A DNA stretch of 64,000 bases from an uncultured Cytophagales bacterium (lineage in GTDB: Bacteria > Bacteroidota > Bacteroidia > Cytophagales > Cyclobacteriaceae): the NCBI GenBank assembly GCA_913057175.1, contig CAJXNP010000001.1, positions 248,001-312,000 on the forward strand. The letters run 5' to 3'. Positions within the stretch are counted from its first letter, which is position 1. Every line of letters starts with the position of its first letter. The notes beneath the pieces are model-generated. The model made no database searches and was not told the DNA's origin. It saw only the letters and a program-made list of their open reading frames with translations. Shown here piece by piece: positions 41,632-50,640 of the stretch. The translations under genes were made by a program, and so were the position numbers.

Positions 41632-44600
41632 ATGAGTTCCATGAAAATAAAATGCATATGTTTTCTGGTTATTATCTTTTCCGCGACCACTGTTATCGCT
41701 CAACTCCCTAATGAACTGCCGGTACTCAAACCTTCCTATACGGATGATCTTTTGAAAGGTAAGCAGGGTATTAAAGTTGACTGCATTTCTGATGTATTTC
41801 AGGATAGCCAGGGCCGGTTATGGCTGCAAACTTGTGGGCAGACTTCCGTTAAGGAGCTTCAATTTGTACAATACGACGGATACCGCTTTGATCATGTTAC
41901 GTCGCATGACCCTCAATACAATCAGGATTATGATTTTAGGGCATTCGGCGTTTCAACTCGCGATGAGCTTTTTGGGAAATATTACCATGCCGTATCCAAA
42001 GATATAGGAATATTCTTTTTAGCATTGGACTCCCGTAAATTAACGCTACATAAGTTTGGTGGTAAAAAAAACAATTTCACAAACATATTTGATGTTGCTC
42101 ATATTGCAGATTCGACCTACCTGGCAACCCTGCGCGTTGATGGTGATATTCAGGTCCATACCTTGATTGGTGACCATCAGCAATTATACAGAATGACTGA
42201 AGAAGTGCCTTTCACTACTGACTATGCCGCTAAGTGGAATGGACTGTTGTTGGACCAGCCCAATGAAATCTGGTTTATGCCAGAAACCCTCCCTCTTATA
42301 CGGATTGATAAAGGTACCCGGTCCGTAATTAAATATCAGCTGCCTGATTTTTCGCATAAACCTGATGTTGATTTGTACTTAGATGCAAGGTCTTTGTTAA
42401 GTCCCGTTAATATGGTCATCGGTATGAACGATATCATCTATCTTTACTTTGGTCATCAGCTTTATCATTTGGATAGGACTATGGATCGATTTATTTCTAT
42501 CCTCAGTCAGTTTCCGTCTACCTTTACTCCTATTGGTCTATTCCAGGACAAGCCAGGAAATATCTGCTTTGTGTTTGAAGATGAAGTGGGGAAATTACAA
42601 GCCATTTTACAGGACACGCTTGGAAATCGTTTCGACTATACCGCCTTCTTCAGCCAATTTTCCAGGGCAACCCTCACCAATGTATCAAGCGAAGATTTCT
42701 TTAGGGAAGTCTATGTATGCGGCCAGGGAAGTCTGCTTCATATGTATGTTCAGGAACCAGCAGCCATAAAGACCGTTTTGGATGGATACTTTGTCAGCTC
42801 GGTAATGGAAATGCCGACAGGTGAATTCCTCATCAATACTGTTTTTGATGGTTGGTTTATTCTAAGTCAGGATCTTCGGCATGTACGCCCTTTTACAGAA
42901 ACTTTAGGCTGTAAACCAAATCCCTTTACAAATCATCCCAGCATGGTGCAGCAGATCATTGCAGATAAACAGGGGAATTATTGGTGGTTAAAGGAAAAAT
43001 TCATCTATCAATACGATCCTGAGGGCAATTTGTGCGAAAGCTATGACATTTCTAAACCCGGACGGCGCGACCCTGCTTTATTCGGTATGTTGAGCGATGG
43101 AAAGTTCGTCTTTAGCAATTGGTCTAATGACTTGATTTTCTTTGACCTGAAAACCGGAAACGAGTTTGTTCCAGGGGGTACAATTCCTTCCACATTGTCG
43201 GATGTATGGGATATACATGTTGACCAATCGGGTTTAATCTGGATTCCAACAAACACAGGCTTGTGGAAGCTTGATTGGAAAAATAAATCAGGAGAAAAGC
43301 TTGACGCTGAATCCGGCTTTGCCGATGATCATATTCGGTCGATCTATCAGGATGAAACCGGTAATTTGTGGCTGGGTACTTTCTTTGAGGGCATACAGAT
43401 TTATGATCCACAAACAGGGGCTGTCGTAAGGCAGATTACAGCAGAACAGGGACTTGCCGATAATTCGGTGGTGTCCATTTTTCCGGATGCCCAGGGGGAT
43501 ATCTGGATATGTACCGAACGGGGGATCACATTGGTCTCACCAGTGGGAGAAATAAAACCCAGTATCTATGTGAATGATGGGCTGAACGACAATACGTTTG
43601 ATCGATTTGATCCTTTGCTTACCAGCGATGGACGCTTATTTGTTGGGAATCAAAAAGGCCTGAACGTGATTGACCCCATTGCAGTGAAGGCATGGTTTGC
43701 ACAACAGCAAAACGAAAGAAAAATTTATCTTACAAAACTTACTTATTTCGATATTGAATCCAGACAGGAGGTTTCCCAGGTAACTCTCCTGAATCAACTC
43801 ACTGAATTGAAACTTCCGGCTGCACGCAGAAACCTCAAGGTAAGTTTTGCCATGTCCAGTTATGTTGAACCGCATAAAAACCGCTATGCCTATAGGCTTG
43901 CAGGTATAGAAAAAGAATGGAACTACCTCGGGGCACAACATGAACTCAATCTGTCAAACCTTCCACCAGGGGAGTATACCCTTCAGATCAAGGGTAGTGA
44001 TTTCCGCAATAATTGGTCAGACAATATCGTGGAAATCCCCATCCACGCACGGGAGTATTTCTATCATCAAGCCTGGTTTTACCTGCTCTGCACACTTCCT
44101 TTTCTGTTATTTGGGCTGGCCTGGGCGTACAGAACGCGAAAGGAGAAAAAGGTCCTGGAACGTACCGTTATCCAACGGACAGAAAAGATCCGGGAAGATA
44201 AAAAATTGATACAGGCTCAGGCTGAACACTTAAAGGAACTAGATCAGTTAAAATCACGTTTTTTCGCAAATATCTCCCATGAATTTCGCACACCCTTAAC
44301 GCTGGTAATGGGCCAGATTGACAATTTGTATTCAGAGGAGAGCAATGATTTCAAAAAAAATAAGTTATCGATGGCTCATCGCAATGCGGCTCAATTACAA
44401 CGGCTCATTAACCAGCTACTGGACCTTTCCAAGATAGAAAGTGGCAAAATGACTTTGAAAACTTCCCGGCACAACATGGTCCCATTGATCAATAATTTGA
44501 CCAATACCTTCGAGTCGCTGGCCGGGCAAAAGAATATTGGGCTGCGTTTCGAAAGCAACCAGAGTAAAATTATGGCATATGTGGAACAGGAAAAAATTGA

Positions 44601-45885
44601 GAAGATCATGTACAACCTCTTGTCTAATGCCCTGAAGTTTACCCCTGGGGGAGGACATGTGCTGGTGAAAATTGATGTTGTTCGCCCCCCCAATCATGAT
44701 TCATCGAAAAATAGTACCATGCCGGAGAATTCCGCAATGGATCGACCCTTTGAACAAGAAGGAGATCTGGAGCTCACCGTTCGGGATTCGGGAATTGGCA
44801 TTCCTTCAGACCGTCTGCCACACGTTTTTGATCGCTTCTACCAGGTGGATAGTTCTCAAACCCGTGAATTTGAAGGAACCGGTATCGGACTGGCCCTCAC
44901 CAAAGAATTGGTGCAATTGCATGGGGGTGGGATTTCAGTTGAAAGCAGTGAAGGTTTCGGGACCACATTTAACGTGACCCTACCTTTGGGTCAAAAGCAC
45001 CTTAAACCTGAAGAGGTCATAGAGTCCACAGAAAATTGGCTGGACATTGAAAGCATGCCAAACCTGGCAATCACCCCGGAAGCTCCTGTAACAGACAATA
45101 TCACTGGATCTGCATCCGGTGATAAAGAAATTATCCTCATTGTGGATGACAATGCCGACATGCGGGCTTACATCCGGGAAGGACTGGAGAAACACTATTG
45201 CATCCAGGAAGCCGGCAACGGTGAAGAAGGTTTTTCCCATGCTAAAGAAGTCATTCCCGATCTTCTGATCACTGATGTGATGATGCCCAAAGTGGATGGA
45301 TATGCATTGACACATAACATAAGACAGGATGCTGCCACGAGTCACATCCCTATCATCATGGTGACAGCTAAAGCTTCGGAAGAAGATAAATTTGAGGGTC
45401 TGGAAAAGGGGGTGGATGCATATTTGACCAAACCATTCAACAAGAAAGAGTTGCAGATCCGGGTACGCAAACTCATAGAATTACGAAAACAATTGCGACA
45501 ACAGGCAGGAACCAAAGCCGTACTCAGGCCTTCCGAAATAGAAAGCTCATCAATGGATCAAAAGTTTTTGCAGCAGATTAAAGGGAGTATTGAGGAGCAC
45601 ATCGGCAACGAGGCGTTTGGAGTCGACGAACTTGCCAGGGAAGTGGGAATGAGCCGCCGCCAAATGGAACGTAAGCTCAAGGCCATGACTGACAATTCAC
45701 CTCAGCAATGCATTCGTAGCATGCGGTTGGACAGAGCCCGTCAGTTGTTGGAACAGAGGGCAGGAAATGTTACCGAAATCGCTTTTCAGGTAGGCTACAG
45801 CAATCTTACGACTTTTTCACGAGCCTTCCAGACCGAGTTCGGAAAAGCTCCTTCCTCGGTATTGCAGAAAAATGAAAATAATTAA
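41632..45885 (+). CDS. Hybrid two-component system regulator (HTCS)
   Basis: One-protein sensor and transcription factor that detects an oligosaccharide in the periplasm and activates polysaccharide-use genes. A signal sequence (start Met1 at 41632 or Met4 at 41641) leads into a large periplasmic Reg_prop double propeller (about 30-700: DSQGRLWLQT, DQSGLIWIPTNTGLW, DETGNLWLGTFFEG, DAQGDIWICTERG) and a Y_Y_Y domain. A TM helix follows near 810 (WFYLLCTLPFLLFGLAWAY). The HisKA domain has His883 in FFANISHEFRTPL, then comes a HATPase. The receiver has Asp1215 (LLITDVMMPK), and AraC-type HTH domains occupy 1310-1415. All catalytic residues are intact. Confidence 0.95.
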   Translation: MSSMKIKCICFLVIIFSATTVIAQLPNELPVLKPSYTDDLLKGKQGIKVDCISDVFQDSQGRLWLQTCGQTSVKELQFVQYDGYRFDHVTSHDPQYNQDYDFRAFGVSTRDELFGKYYHAVSKDIGIFFLALDSRKLTLHKFGGKKNNFTNIFDVAHIADSTYLATLRVDGDIQVHTLIGDHQQLYRMTEEVPFTTDYAAKWNGLLLDQPNEIWFMPETLPLIRIDKGTRSVIKYQLPDFSHKPDVDLYLDARSLLSPVNMVIGMNDIIYLYFGHQLYHLDRTMDRFISILSQFPSTFTPIGLFQDKPGNICFVFEDEVGKLQAILQDTLGNRFDYTAFFSQFSRATLTNVSSEDFFREVYVCGQGSLLHMYVQEPAAIKTVLDGYFVSSVMEMPTGEFLINTVFDGWFILSQDLRHVRPFTETLGCKPNPFTNHPSMVQQIIADKQGNYWWLKEKFIYQYDPEGNLCESYDISKPGRRDPALFGMLSDGKFVFSNWSNDLIFFDLKTGNEFVPGGTIPSTLSDVWDIHVDQSGLIWIPTNTGLWKLDWKNKSGEKLDAESGFADDHIRSIYQDETGNLWLGTFFEGIQIYDPQTGAVVRQITAEQGLADNSVVSIFPDAQGDIWICTERGITLVSPVGEIKPSIYVNDGLNDNTFDRFDPLLTSDGRLFVGNQKGLNVIDPIAVKAWFAQQQNERKIYLTKLTYFDIESRQEVSQVTLLNQLTELKLPAARRNLKVSFAMSSYVEPHKNRYAYRLAGIEKEWNYLGAQHELNLSNLPPGEYTLQIKGSDFRNNWSDNIVEIPIHAREYFYHQAWFYLLCTLPFLLFGLAWAYRTRKEKKVLERTVIQRTEKIREDKKLIQAQAEHLKELDQLKSRFFANISHEFRTPLTLVMGQIDNLYSEESNDFKKNKLSMAHRNAAQLQRLINQLLDLSKIESGKMTLKTSRHNMVPLINNLTNTFESLAGQKNIGLRFESNQSKIMAYVEQEKIEKIMYNLLSNALKFTPGGGHVLVKIDVVRPPNHDSSKNSTMPENSAMDRPFEQEGDLELTVRDSGIGIPSDRLPHVFDRFYQVDSSQTREFEGTGIGLALTKELVQLHGGGISVESSEGFGTTFNVTLPLGQKHLKPEEVIESTENWLDIESMPNLAITPEAPVTDNITGSASGDKEIILIVDDNADMRAYIREGLEKHYCIQEAGNGEEGFSHAKEVIPDLLITDVMMPKVDGYALTHNIRQDAATSHIPIIMVTAKASEEDKFEGLEKGVDAYLTKPFNKKELQIRVRKLIELRKQLRQQAGTKAVLRPSEIESSSMDQKFLQQIKGSIEEHIGNEAFGVDELAREVGMSRRQMERKLKAMTDNSPQQCIRSMRLDRARQLLEQRAGNVTEIAFQVGYSNLTTFSRAFQTEFGKAPSSVLQKNENN

Positions 45886-45977
45886 CGCCAGGACCCGACA
45901 TCCGGATGATCTTAACCTTTTCTTCCATACATTATAATTCAATATGCTATATGTTGCTATTTACTATTCTAATAAAT

Positions 45978-46198
45978 TAACCTGAGGTCGATTTAAAACC
46001 TAAGTAAAAACGCCATTTATTTCCGCCAGCGGATTAAGGGTGGGTCATATTTTAGAAACATGTTTTTATTAAGGTTTTTGTGGGGTGTTTTTACTTGAAA
46101 TGATTTTTTTAGTGAACCCACCTCTGTATCTCCTTCCGAGAGGAGAATGAAGGACATTTCAAGTAAAAAACTAATTTCATTTAATCGAACTCAGGTTA
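45978..46198. repeat. Nested palindromic element, possible MITE
   Basis: The ends (TAACCTGAGGTCGATTTAAA, 45978-45997, and TTTAATCGAACTCAGGTTA, 46180-46198) are inverted copies with two small differences. Inside, GTTTTTACTTGAAATG (46087-46102) pairs with CATTTCAAGTAAAAAAC (46155-46171), and AAGTAAAAAC (46003-46012) is a further partner. A small CTCCT/AGGAG hairpin sits near 46130-46145. A transcript would fold extensively. Confidence 0.7.
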
Positions 46199-46340
46199 AA
46201 TTAGATGAATAGTCGGGTTTAAGAGATAAAATTCTGCATCCATCACTTTCTATCAAGCAATGGTTTACCGGAATAATAAGTAAACAACCCCGCTTTCAAA
46301 TTCTTTTCTGCGCCTATCCTCCGCAACTCACAATACCCCT

Positions 46341-46398
46341 ATGTCGCATTTTGTCAATCAAATGTCGCATTTTGTCAAGCCTGACCGCATAATGTCAA
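46341..46398 (+). promoter_or_regulatory. Direct-repeat operator candidate upstream of lipoprotein cluster
   Basis: ATGTCGCATTTTGTCAA occurs at 46341-46357 and identically at 46362-46378, exactly 21 bp apart. A third degenerate copy (CGCAT..TGTCAA core) is at 46382-46398. Two-turn spacing suits dimeric activators with AraC-type HTH domains, so the adjacent HTCS or another AraC protein is a candidate binder. Confidence 0.6.
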
Positions 46399-46495
46399 AT
46401 CTTTGGCGCTCCTGGTAAAGCATCCCGAACCTACCCTTACTAGCTTTGAAACAACGAATTCAGTAAAAATCTATTCATGCATTATCATCATTTAT

Positions 46496-46822
46496 ATGGC
46501 TAACGAGGAGAAAACAGACCAGCATTCAGATCCGGAATTATCCCAGGATTTCCGGCTGGAACAAAACCACCCTAATCCCTTTGACAAGAAGACCCTTATC
46601 AGGTTCCTGGTTCCCAGGATCAGCATGGTACGATTGTATATACTCAACCGCGACCATGACCAGGTGAGCCTGCTATACGAAGGAGAAGCCCGGCCGGGAT
46701 GGCACGACATTACCTGGAATGGAATGACCGATGAAGGATTTCCGGCTTCGGCAGGTAATTACCAGTACCGCCTGGAGGCTGCACATTATGTGGCCACCCG
46801 TAGACTGGAAATCAAAAGATGA
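46496..46822 (+). CDS. Orphan FlgD-Ig/T9SS C-terminal-domain-like protein
   Basis: 108-residue protein starting at ATG 46496, with no signal peptide. From residue 20 on it resembles the FlgD Ig-like or type IX secretion C-terminal domain: FRLEQNHPNPFDKKTLIRF opens it, followed by strands VRLYILN, GWHDITWNGMTDEG and a final RLEIKR. These domains normally end large secreted proteins. Here it stands alone, so it may be a fragment of a lost gene, a cytoplasmic decoy or an unrelated use of the fold. It precedes the two cysteine-rich lipoprotein genes by 89 bp and may share their promoter. Confidence 0.6.
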   Translation: MANEEKTDQHSDPELSQDFRLEQNHPNPFDKKTLIRFLVPRISMVRLYILNRDHDQVSLLYEGEARPGWHDITWNGMTDEGFPASAGNYQYRLEAAHYVATRRLEIKR

Positions 46823-46911
46823 CCATGATGAATACCCAATTTCCTTGCATAGAAAATGCCACAACTAAAGCAATAGTTAAATGAAATTAAGTACAACTAA
46901 AACTAAAAATC

Positions 46912-48762
46912 ATGAAACCGACAAACAAAACATCAAAACGAATGTCCCGGTTGAAAGGTGTCATACAGAAATCTTTCCTGGTGAGCTCTGCCATTTTATT
47001 GGTATTTGTTATTACTCAATGTAGAGACGTAGATGACCCGGTTCCTGCGTTTCCGGACATTGAAGAACCGGAACTCGGGGGATCAGACGAGAGCTTTATG
47101 ACCTCAATTTTCAAGTCAGTAGCAACCGGTGCAGCCGGAAATATTGGTGGTACCGTAGCAGGTTGGGCGATGGGCGCCTTAGGAATAAGCAACACCTCAA
47201 GTGGTCCGGATTATACCGATCAATTGAATAAGATTGATACAGACTTACAACATATTTCCACCCAACTTTCGAGTATAGGTGATGACTTAATAGATATCTC
47301 TGATGAAATTAAAAAACTCAATTGTTCGACATGGCAATCCGGCTTAACGCATAATAGCGGTATTGTGACAGATTTATATTCAAAATATAGTACCTATGTA
47401 GCCACAGCCTCAGGGCCAGATAGTGCTGAGATAGACCAAGCTACGCTGTCAAATTGGGTAGACAAAGTACTGGGAGAGGGCGACTATGCCAGCTATAATG
47501 ATATGGGTACGTTACTTGACCAAATAGCTGCTACCATTTATGATGGCTCAAACAGTGGGCTTCTACCTTCATGCATTGCAACAATAGATCTTCCCACACA
47601 TGGCAGTATTGGTGGTGATACATCGTACTATAAAAAAGTAAAGAAATACACGGATTATTATACCAATTTGCAAATCCAGGGTCTAGTGGTGCTTGTCGAA
47701 GCGCTTCACTACAGGGCCTGGGAGACTGCCGGTTCACCAAATCCTGATATTCTAGCCCCAGACTCTGCATCGTTTGTTTGCAAAAAGGCTAAAGTAGAAT
47801 GCAGTCTTGCAGCGGATGCAGTAAACAAAGTATATAATAATCTTGTAAGACAACTCACAGTGGCAGGCGCTCCTTACACGACAGATGACCTGGTGATGTT
47901 GTATGATTCACCTGATTATATTTATTTACTGCCAACCTCCCTGGAAGATTTTACGACCGCTGCCGGAGATAATTGTACTTATCCGCTCACTTCTGCCAAT
48001 CCCTGTGGTAAAACAGCCGGTTACTATAATTCTAGAAATTTTCGTGATGTGGTCTATAAGGGGTACACGTTTTGGTATAATGCCGGTACGGGTATCCTGA
48101 AAGAACTTCTGAAAGATTGGAAAAGTGGCACAGCTGGTGATTACCTGGAAAATCGAGGCTTCAAGAATATGAAAAACAAGGTTATTCTCAGCGGTCAATC
48201 GGTTAAAATTGACCTTAATAATTCACACGCAGATAATACATACAATACACAGGCCTTTGTTCCCTTTTTTGATACGGATCTTGATTACAGCTTTAACGGT
48301 GGCCTCGTTTACCAGGATAAACAATATGATTTCCTCGCACCCTCAAAAAATAGTGGGTGGTGCTGGCAAGATAATGATGGAACACAGGGTGGAACTAAAT
48401 ATACCTACTCTCATGTAACTTCTGTAGATAAATACAAGCATACAAATTATTTCTATGACCTTCAGGCAGAAATTGGTTGGAATAGTACAGATTATGGTGG
48501 ATATGAAATTTGTGAGTCATTTAAATGGACAAAGATGCCAGGTTGGGTTGCCGCAAATAGAGGAAATAATGCTGTTCAATACCGATGGCCCGCTGTTGAA
48601 GCCTATCATCTTGATTGTACGAATGGTCGTGATAAAACAAATCCTGGTAGTATGTGGACGATGTGCGGGGATGATTTTACACAATGGCTCGAAAAGCAGC
48701 TGCCAAGACCTGAGACCTGTGACAACACTAACGTAGGTGATCCTTGCATAGAAATAATTTAA
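46912..48762 (+). CDS. Cysteine-rich lipoprotein of unrecognised family, paralogue 1
   Basis: 616-residue envelope lipoprotein (lipobox FVITQC after a basic n-region). After an acidic linker, residues 65-95 form a Gly/Ala-rich hydrophobic stretch with small-xxx-small spacing (TGAAGNIGGTVAGWAMGALG). A predicted coiled coil follows (about 103-140, YTDQLNKIDTDLQHISTQLS). The rest carries 12 cysteines, all with counterparts in the next gene's product. The C-terminus has the shared motif NPGSMWTMCGDDFTQW and PRPETCD. The glycine zipper plus coiled coil recalls helical pore-forming proteins, but no family was recognised. Disulfides are expected, given the VKOR-DsbA gene downstream. Confidence 0.7.
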   Translation: MKPTNKTSKRMSRLKGVIQKSFLVSSAILLVFVITQCRDVDDPVPAFPDIEEPELGGSDESFMTSIFKSVATGAAGNIGGTVAGWAMGALGISNTSSGPDYTDQLNKIDTDLQHISTQLSSIGDDLIDISDEIKKLNCSTWQSGLTHNSGIVTDLYSKYSTYVATASGPDSAEIDQATLSNWVDKVLGEGDYASYNDMGTLLDQIAATIYDGSNSGLLPSCIATIDLPTHGSIGGDTSYYKKVKKYTDYYTNLQIQGLVVLVEALHYRAWETAGSPNPDILAPDSASFVCKKAKVECSLAADAVNKVYNNLVRQLTVAGAPYTTDDLVMLYDSPDYIYLLPTSLEDFTTAAGDNCTYPLTSANPCGKTAGYYNSRNFRDVVYKGYTFWYNAGTGILKELLKDWKSGTAGDYLENRGFKNMKNKVILSGQSVKIDLNNSHADNTYNTQAFVPFFDTDLDYSFNGGLVYQDKQYDFLAPSKNSGWCWQDNDGTQGGTKYTYSHVTSVDKYKHTNYFYDLQAEIGWNSTDYGGYEICESFKWTKMPGWVAANRGNNAVQYRWPAVEAYHLDCTNGRDKTNPGSMWTMCGDDFTQWLEKQLPRPETCDNTNVGDPCIEII

Positions 48763-48776
48763 GGGAAAGGATAACT

Positions 48777-50573
48777 ATGAAACCAATGAATGAAAATAGA
48801 TCAGGGAAACAACATCGGGGTATGCAAAATACCCTGATGAAGTCTCTCCTCGTAATTTCCTTTGGTTTATCAGTCTTCCTGGTAAGCAACTGTGGTGATT
48901 ACGATGACATTGCCCCCATTCCGGAGCCGGAGCAATTAAGTGTCGGCGGCAGTCCGATCAGCAAGCTATTTGCTTCTGCCGCTTCCGGGGCAGCATCCGG
49001 GGCCGCCAGTACCGCCTCTGGCTGGGCCCTGGGAGCCCTGGGTTTAAGCGATGACAGCCCCGATTATACTGAGCAGCTGGATAAGATCTATGAAAGTCTT
49101 CAGGAAATTATCGGGCAGCTTGATGCCGTTCAAGAGCAGTTAGCGGAAATCAACAATCAATTACAGGTGCTCAATTGCAGTGCTCAGCAAACCGAGCTCA
49201 CTGCACAGACCGGGAGAATTAATTCTCTTTCTATTCTATACCAAAGTTATATTGCACATGCTGCGGATGGCGGAAGGTTATCAAATGCTACCCTCTCCAG
49301 CTGGGTAGATCAGGTGTTGGCCGAAGGAGCTTATACGTCTCAGATGCCGATGGGTGAAATTCTTACTACCATGGCTGACCGCTTAGTCCATCCATCATCC
49401 GGCGCCATTACGGCTTGTGTTGCTGCCATAAAAATACCAGGAAACGATACCTTCAGCGATGTGGCTTACTACGAGCAAGTAGCTCAGTTTACCAATTATT
49501 ATTACTATTATCAGGCGTTGGGATTGATGTTACTCAATGAAGCGCTACACTATAAAGCCTGGGCCACTGCAGCAGCCGAAGACAACGATCATTATTCAGC
49601 CGATTCTGTCTACAATGTATGCAGCGATTCATATGCTGCTGTCTATTGCACCAAAGCTGCTTCTTTTACCAACGCTGTTTACAATGCCCTCATTAAACAG
49701 TTTACTGTTGCAGGGGCGCCGTACACCGATAGTTCTTTCCTGATGCAAAACCATTCCTCCGGGCCCCGTTTATGGGTAAAATCATTGGAGGAATTTACCA
49801 TTGCTTCCGGTGACAACTGCAATGCCCCCCTGACCTCCGCTAATAACAGATGTGGAGTCACTGTTGGCTTTTACAACAGTGGCAATGGCGCCATATCCAA
49901 CAAGGTATACCGGGGACATACGAAATGGCAATTTGCCAATGCTTCCGAGTTGAATACCCTCCTGGGTGGATGGACCAGCGGAACAGCAGGGAATTATTTG
50001 GAAAGTAAGCTGGGCTTCAAGCATATGAAAAGCAAAATAGTGTTGAGCACCAATACCACCATCGTGAGTTTATCGAATTCCGGCGCCAATCAAACGGTCG
50101 TCATGTTCTTTGATGGAAGCACCGGTAAAGGTAAGATCGACAACAAACTATTTGACAATAGCAAAGCATTCAACCTCATTGCCCCGAACAGTAAAACAAC
50201 AGGTAATGGATCCTGCTATCCCTTTTCTTCCAACTTTTACAGTTTTAATGGTAAATCCGCCGGCATCAATAGCTATTGGTATTTTTGCTGGGGCAATGCG
50301 GAATGGTGTGGTGGCAATGCGCTTCATGGAGGGGTAAAATGGAACGCCACTCCTCCCTGGTTAGCTTCAAGCAGTAGTGACGCCTCAAGGCAGTTTCGCC
50401 TTCCCTACACCCAGGTAAAGAATTTCAATTGTACAAGAAACCGCTTCCCGAAAAACCCAGGTGGGATGTGGACGATGTGCGGAGACGATTTTACTCAATG
50501 GTTCAACAATGAGGTACCAAGACCTGAGAGTTGTGACACATCAAATTCGAGTGTTTCCTGCTCTGCAGTTTGA
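48777..50573 (+). CDS. Cysteine-rich lipoprotein of unrecognised family, paralogue 2
   Basis: 598-residue paralogue of the preceding protein, starting at ATG 48777, 14 bp after its stop (an upstream in-frame start would overlap it). Lipobox FLVSNC. It has a Gly/Ala/Ser zipper (SGAASGAASTASGWALGALG), a coiled coil (YTEQLDKIYESLQEIIGQLDAVQ, as landmark) and LNC. Shared blocks include FTVAGAPYTDSSFLM, ASGDNC.APLTSAN, WTSGTAGNYLESK and PGGMWTMCGDDFTQW. It has 13 cysteines besides the lipid-modified one; twelve align with paralogue 1. Tandem duplication with strong drift elsewhere suggests partners of one complex or diversifying surface proteins. Function unknown. Confidence 0.7.
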   Translation: MKPMNENRSGKQHRGMQNTLMKSLLVISFGLSVFLVSNCGDYDDIAPIPEPEQLSVGGSPISKLFASAASGAASGAASTASGWALGALGLSDDSPDYTEQLDKIYESLQEIIGQLDAVQEQLAEINNQLQVLNCSAQQTELTAQTGRINSLSILYQSYIAHAADGGRLSNATLSSWVDQVLAEGAYTSQMPMGEILTTMADRLVHPSSGAITACVAAIKIPGNDTFSDVAYYEQVAQFTNYYYYYQALGLMLLNEALHYKAWATAAAEDNDHYSADSVYNVCSDSYAAVYCTKAASFTNAVYNALIKQFTVAGAPYTDSSFLMQNHSSGPRLWVKSLEEFTIASGDNCNAPLTSANNRCGVTVGFYNSGNGAISNKVYRGHTKWQFANASELNTLLGGWTSGTAGNYLESKLGFKHMKSKIVLSTNTTIVSLSNSGANQTVVMFFDGSTGKGKIDNKLFDNSKAFNLIAPNSKTTGNGSCYPFSSNFYSFNGKSAGINSYWYFCWGNAEWCGGNALHGGVKWNATPPWLASSSSDASRQFRLPYTQVKNFNCTRNRFPKNPGGMWTMCGDDFTQWFNNEVPRPESCDTSNSSVSCSAV

Positions 50574-50640
50574 CAAATGCTTATTCATTCGGGTAGTCTA
50601 CTCGAAAGAAAAAATTTAAATCATATCAACACATTGAACT

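Larger units (their letters stand above)
45886..46495. other. Long intergenic region with palindromes and direct repeats
   Basis: The 610 bp between the HTCS gene and the small FlgD-like gene contain no supported coding region. They hold a nested palindromic element (45978-46198) and a direct-repeat array (46341-46398), both listed separately. Confidence 0.6.
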
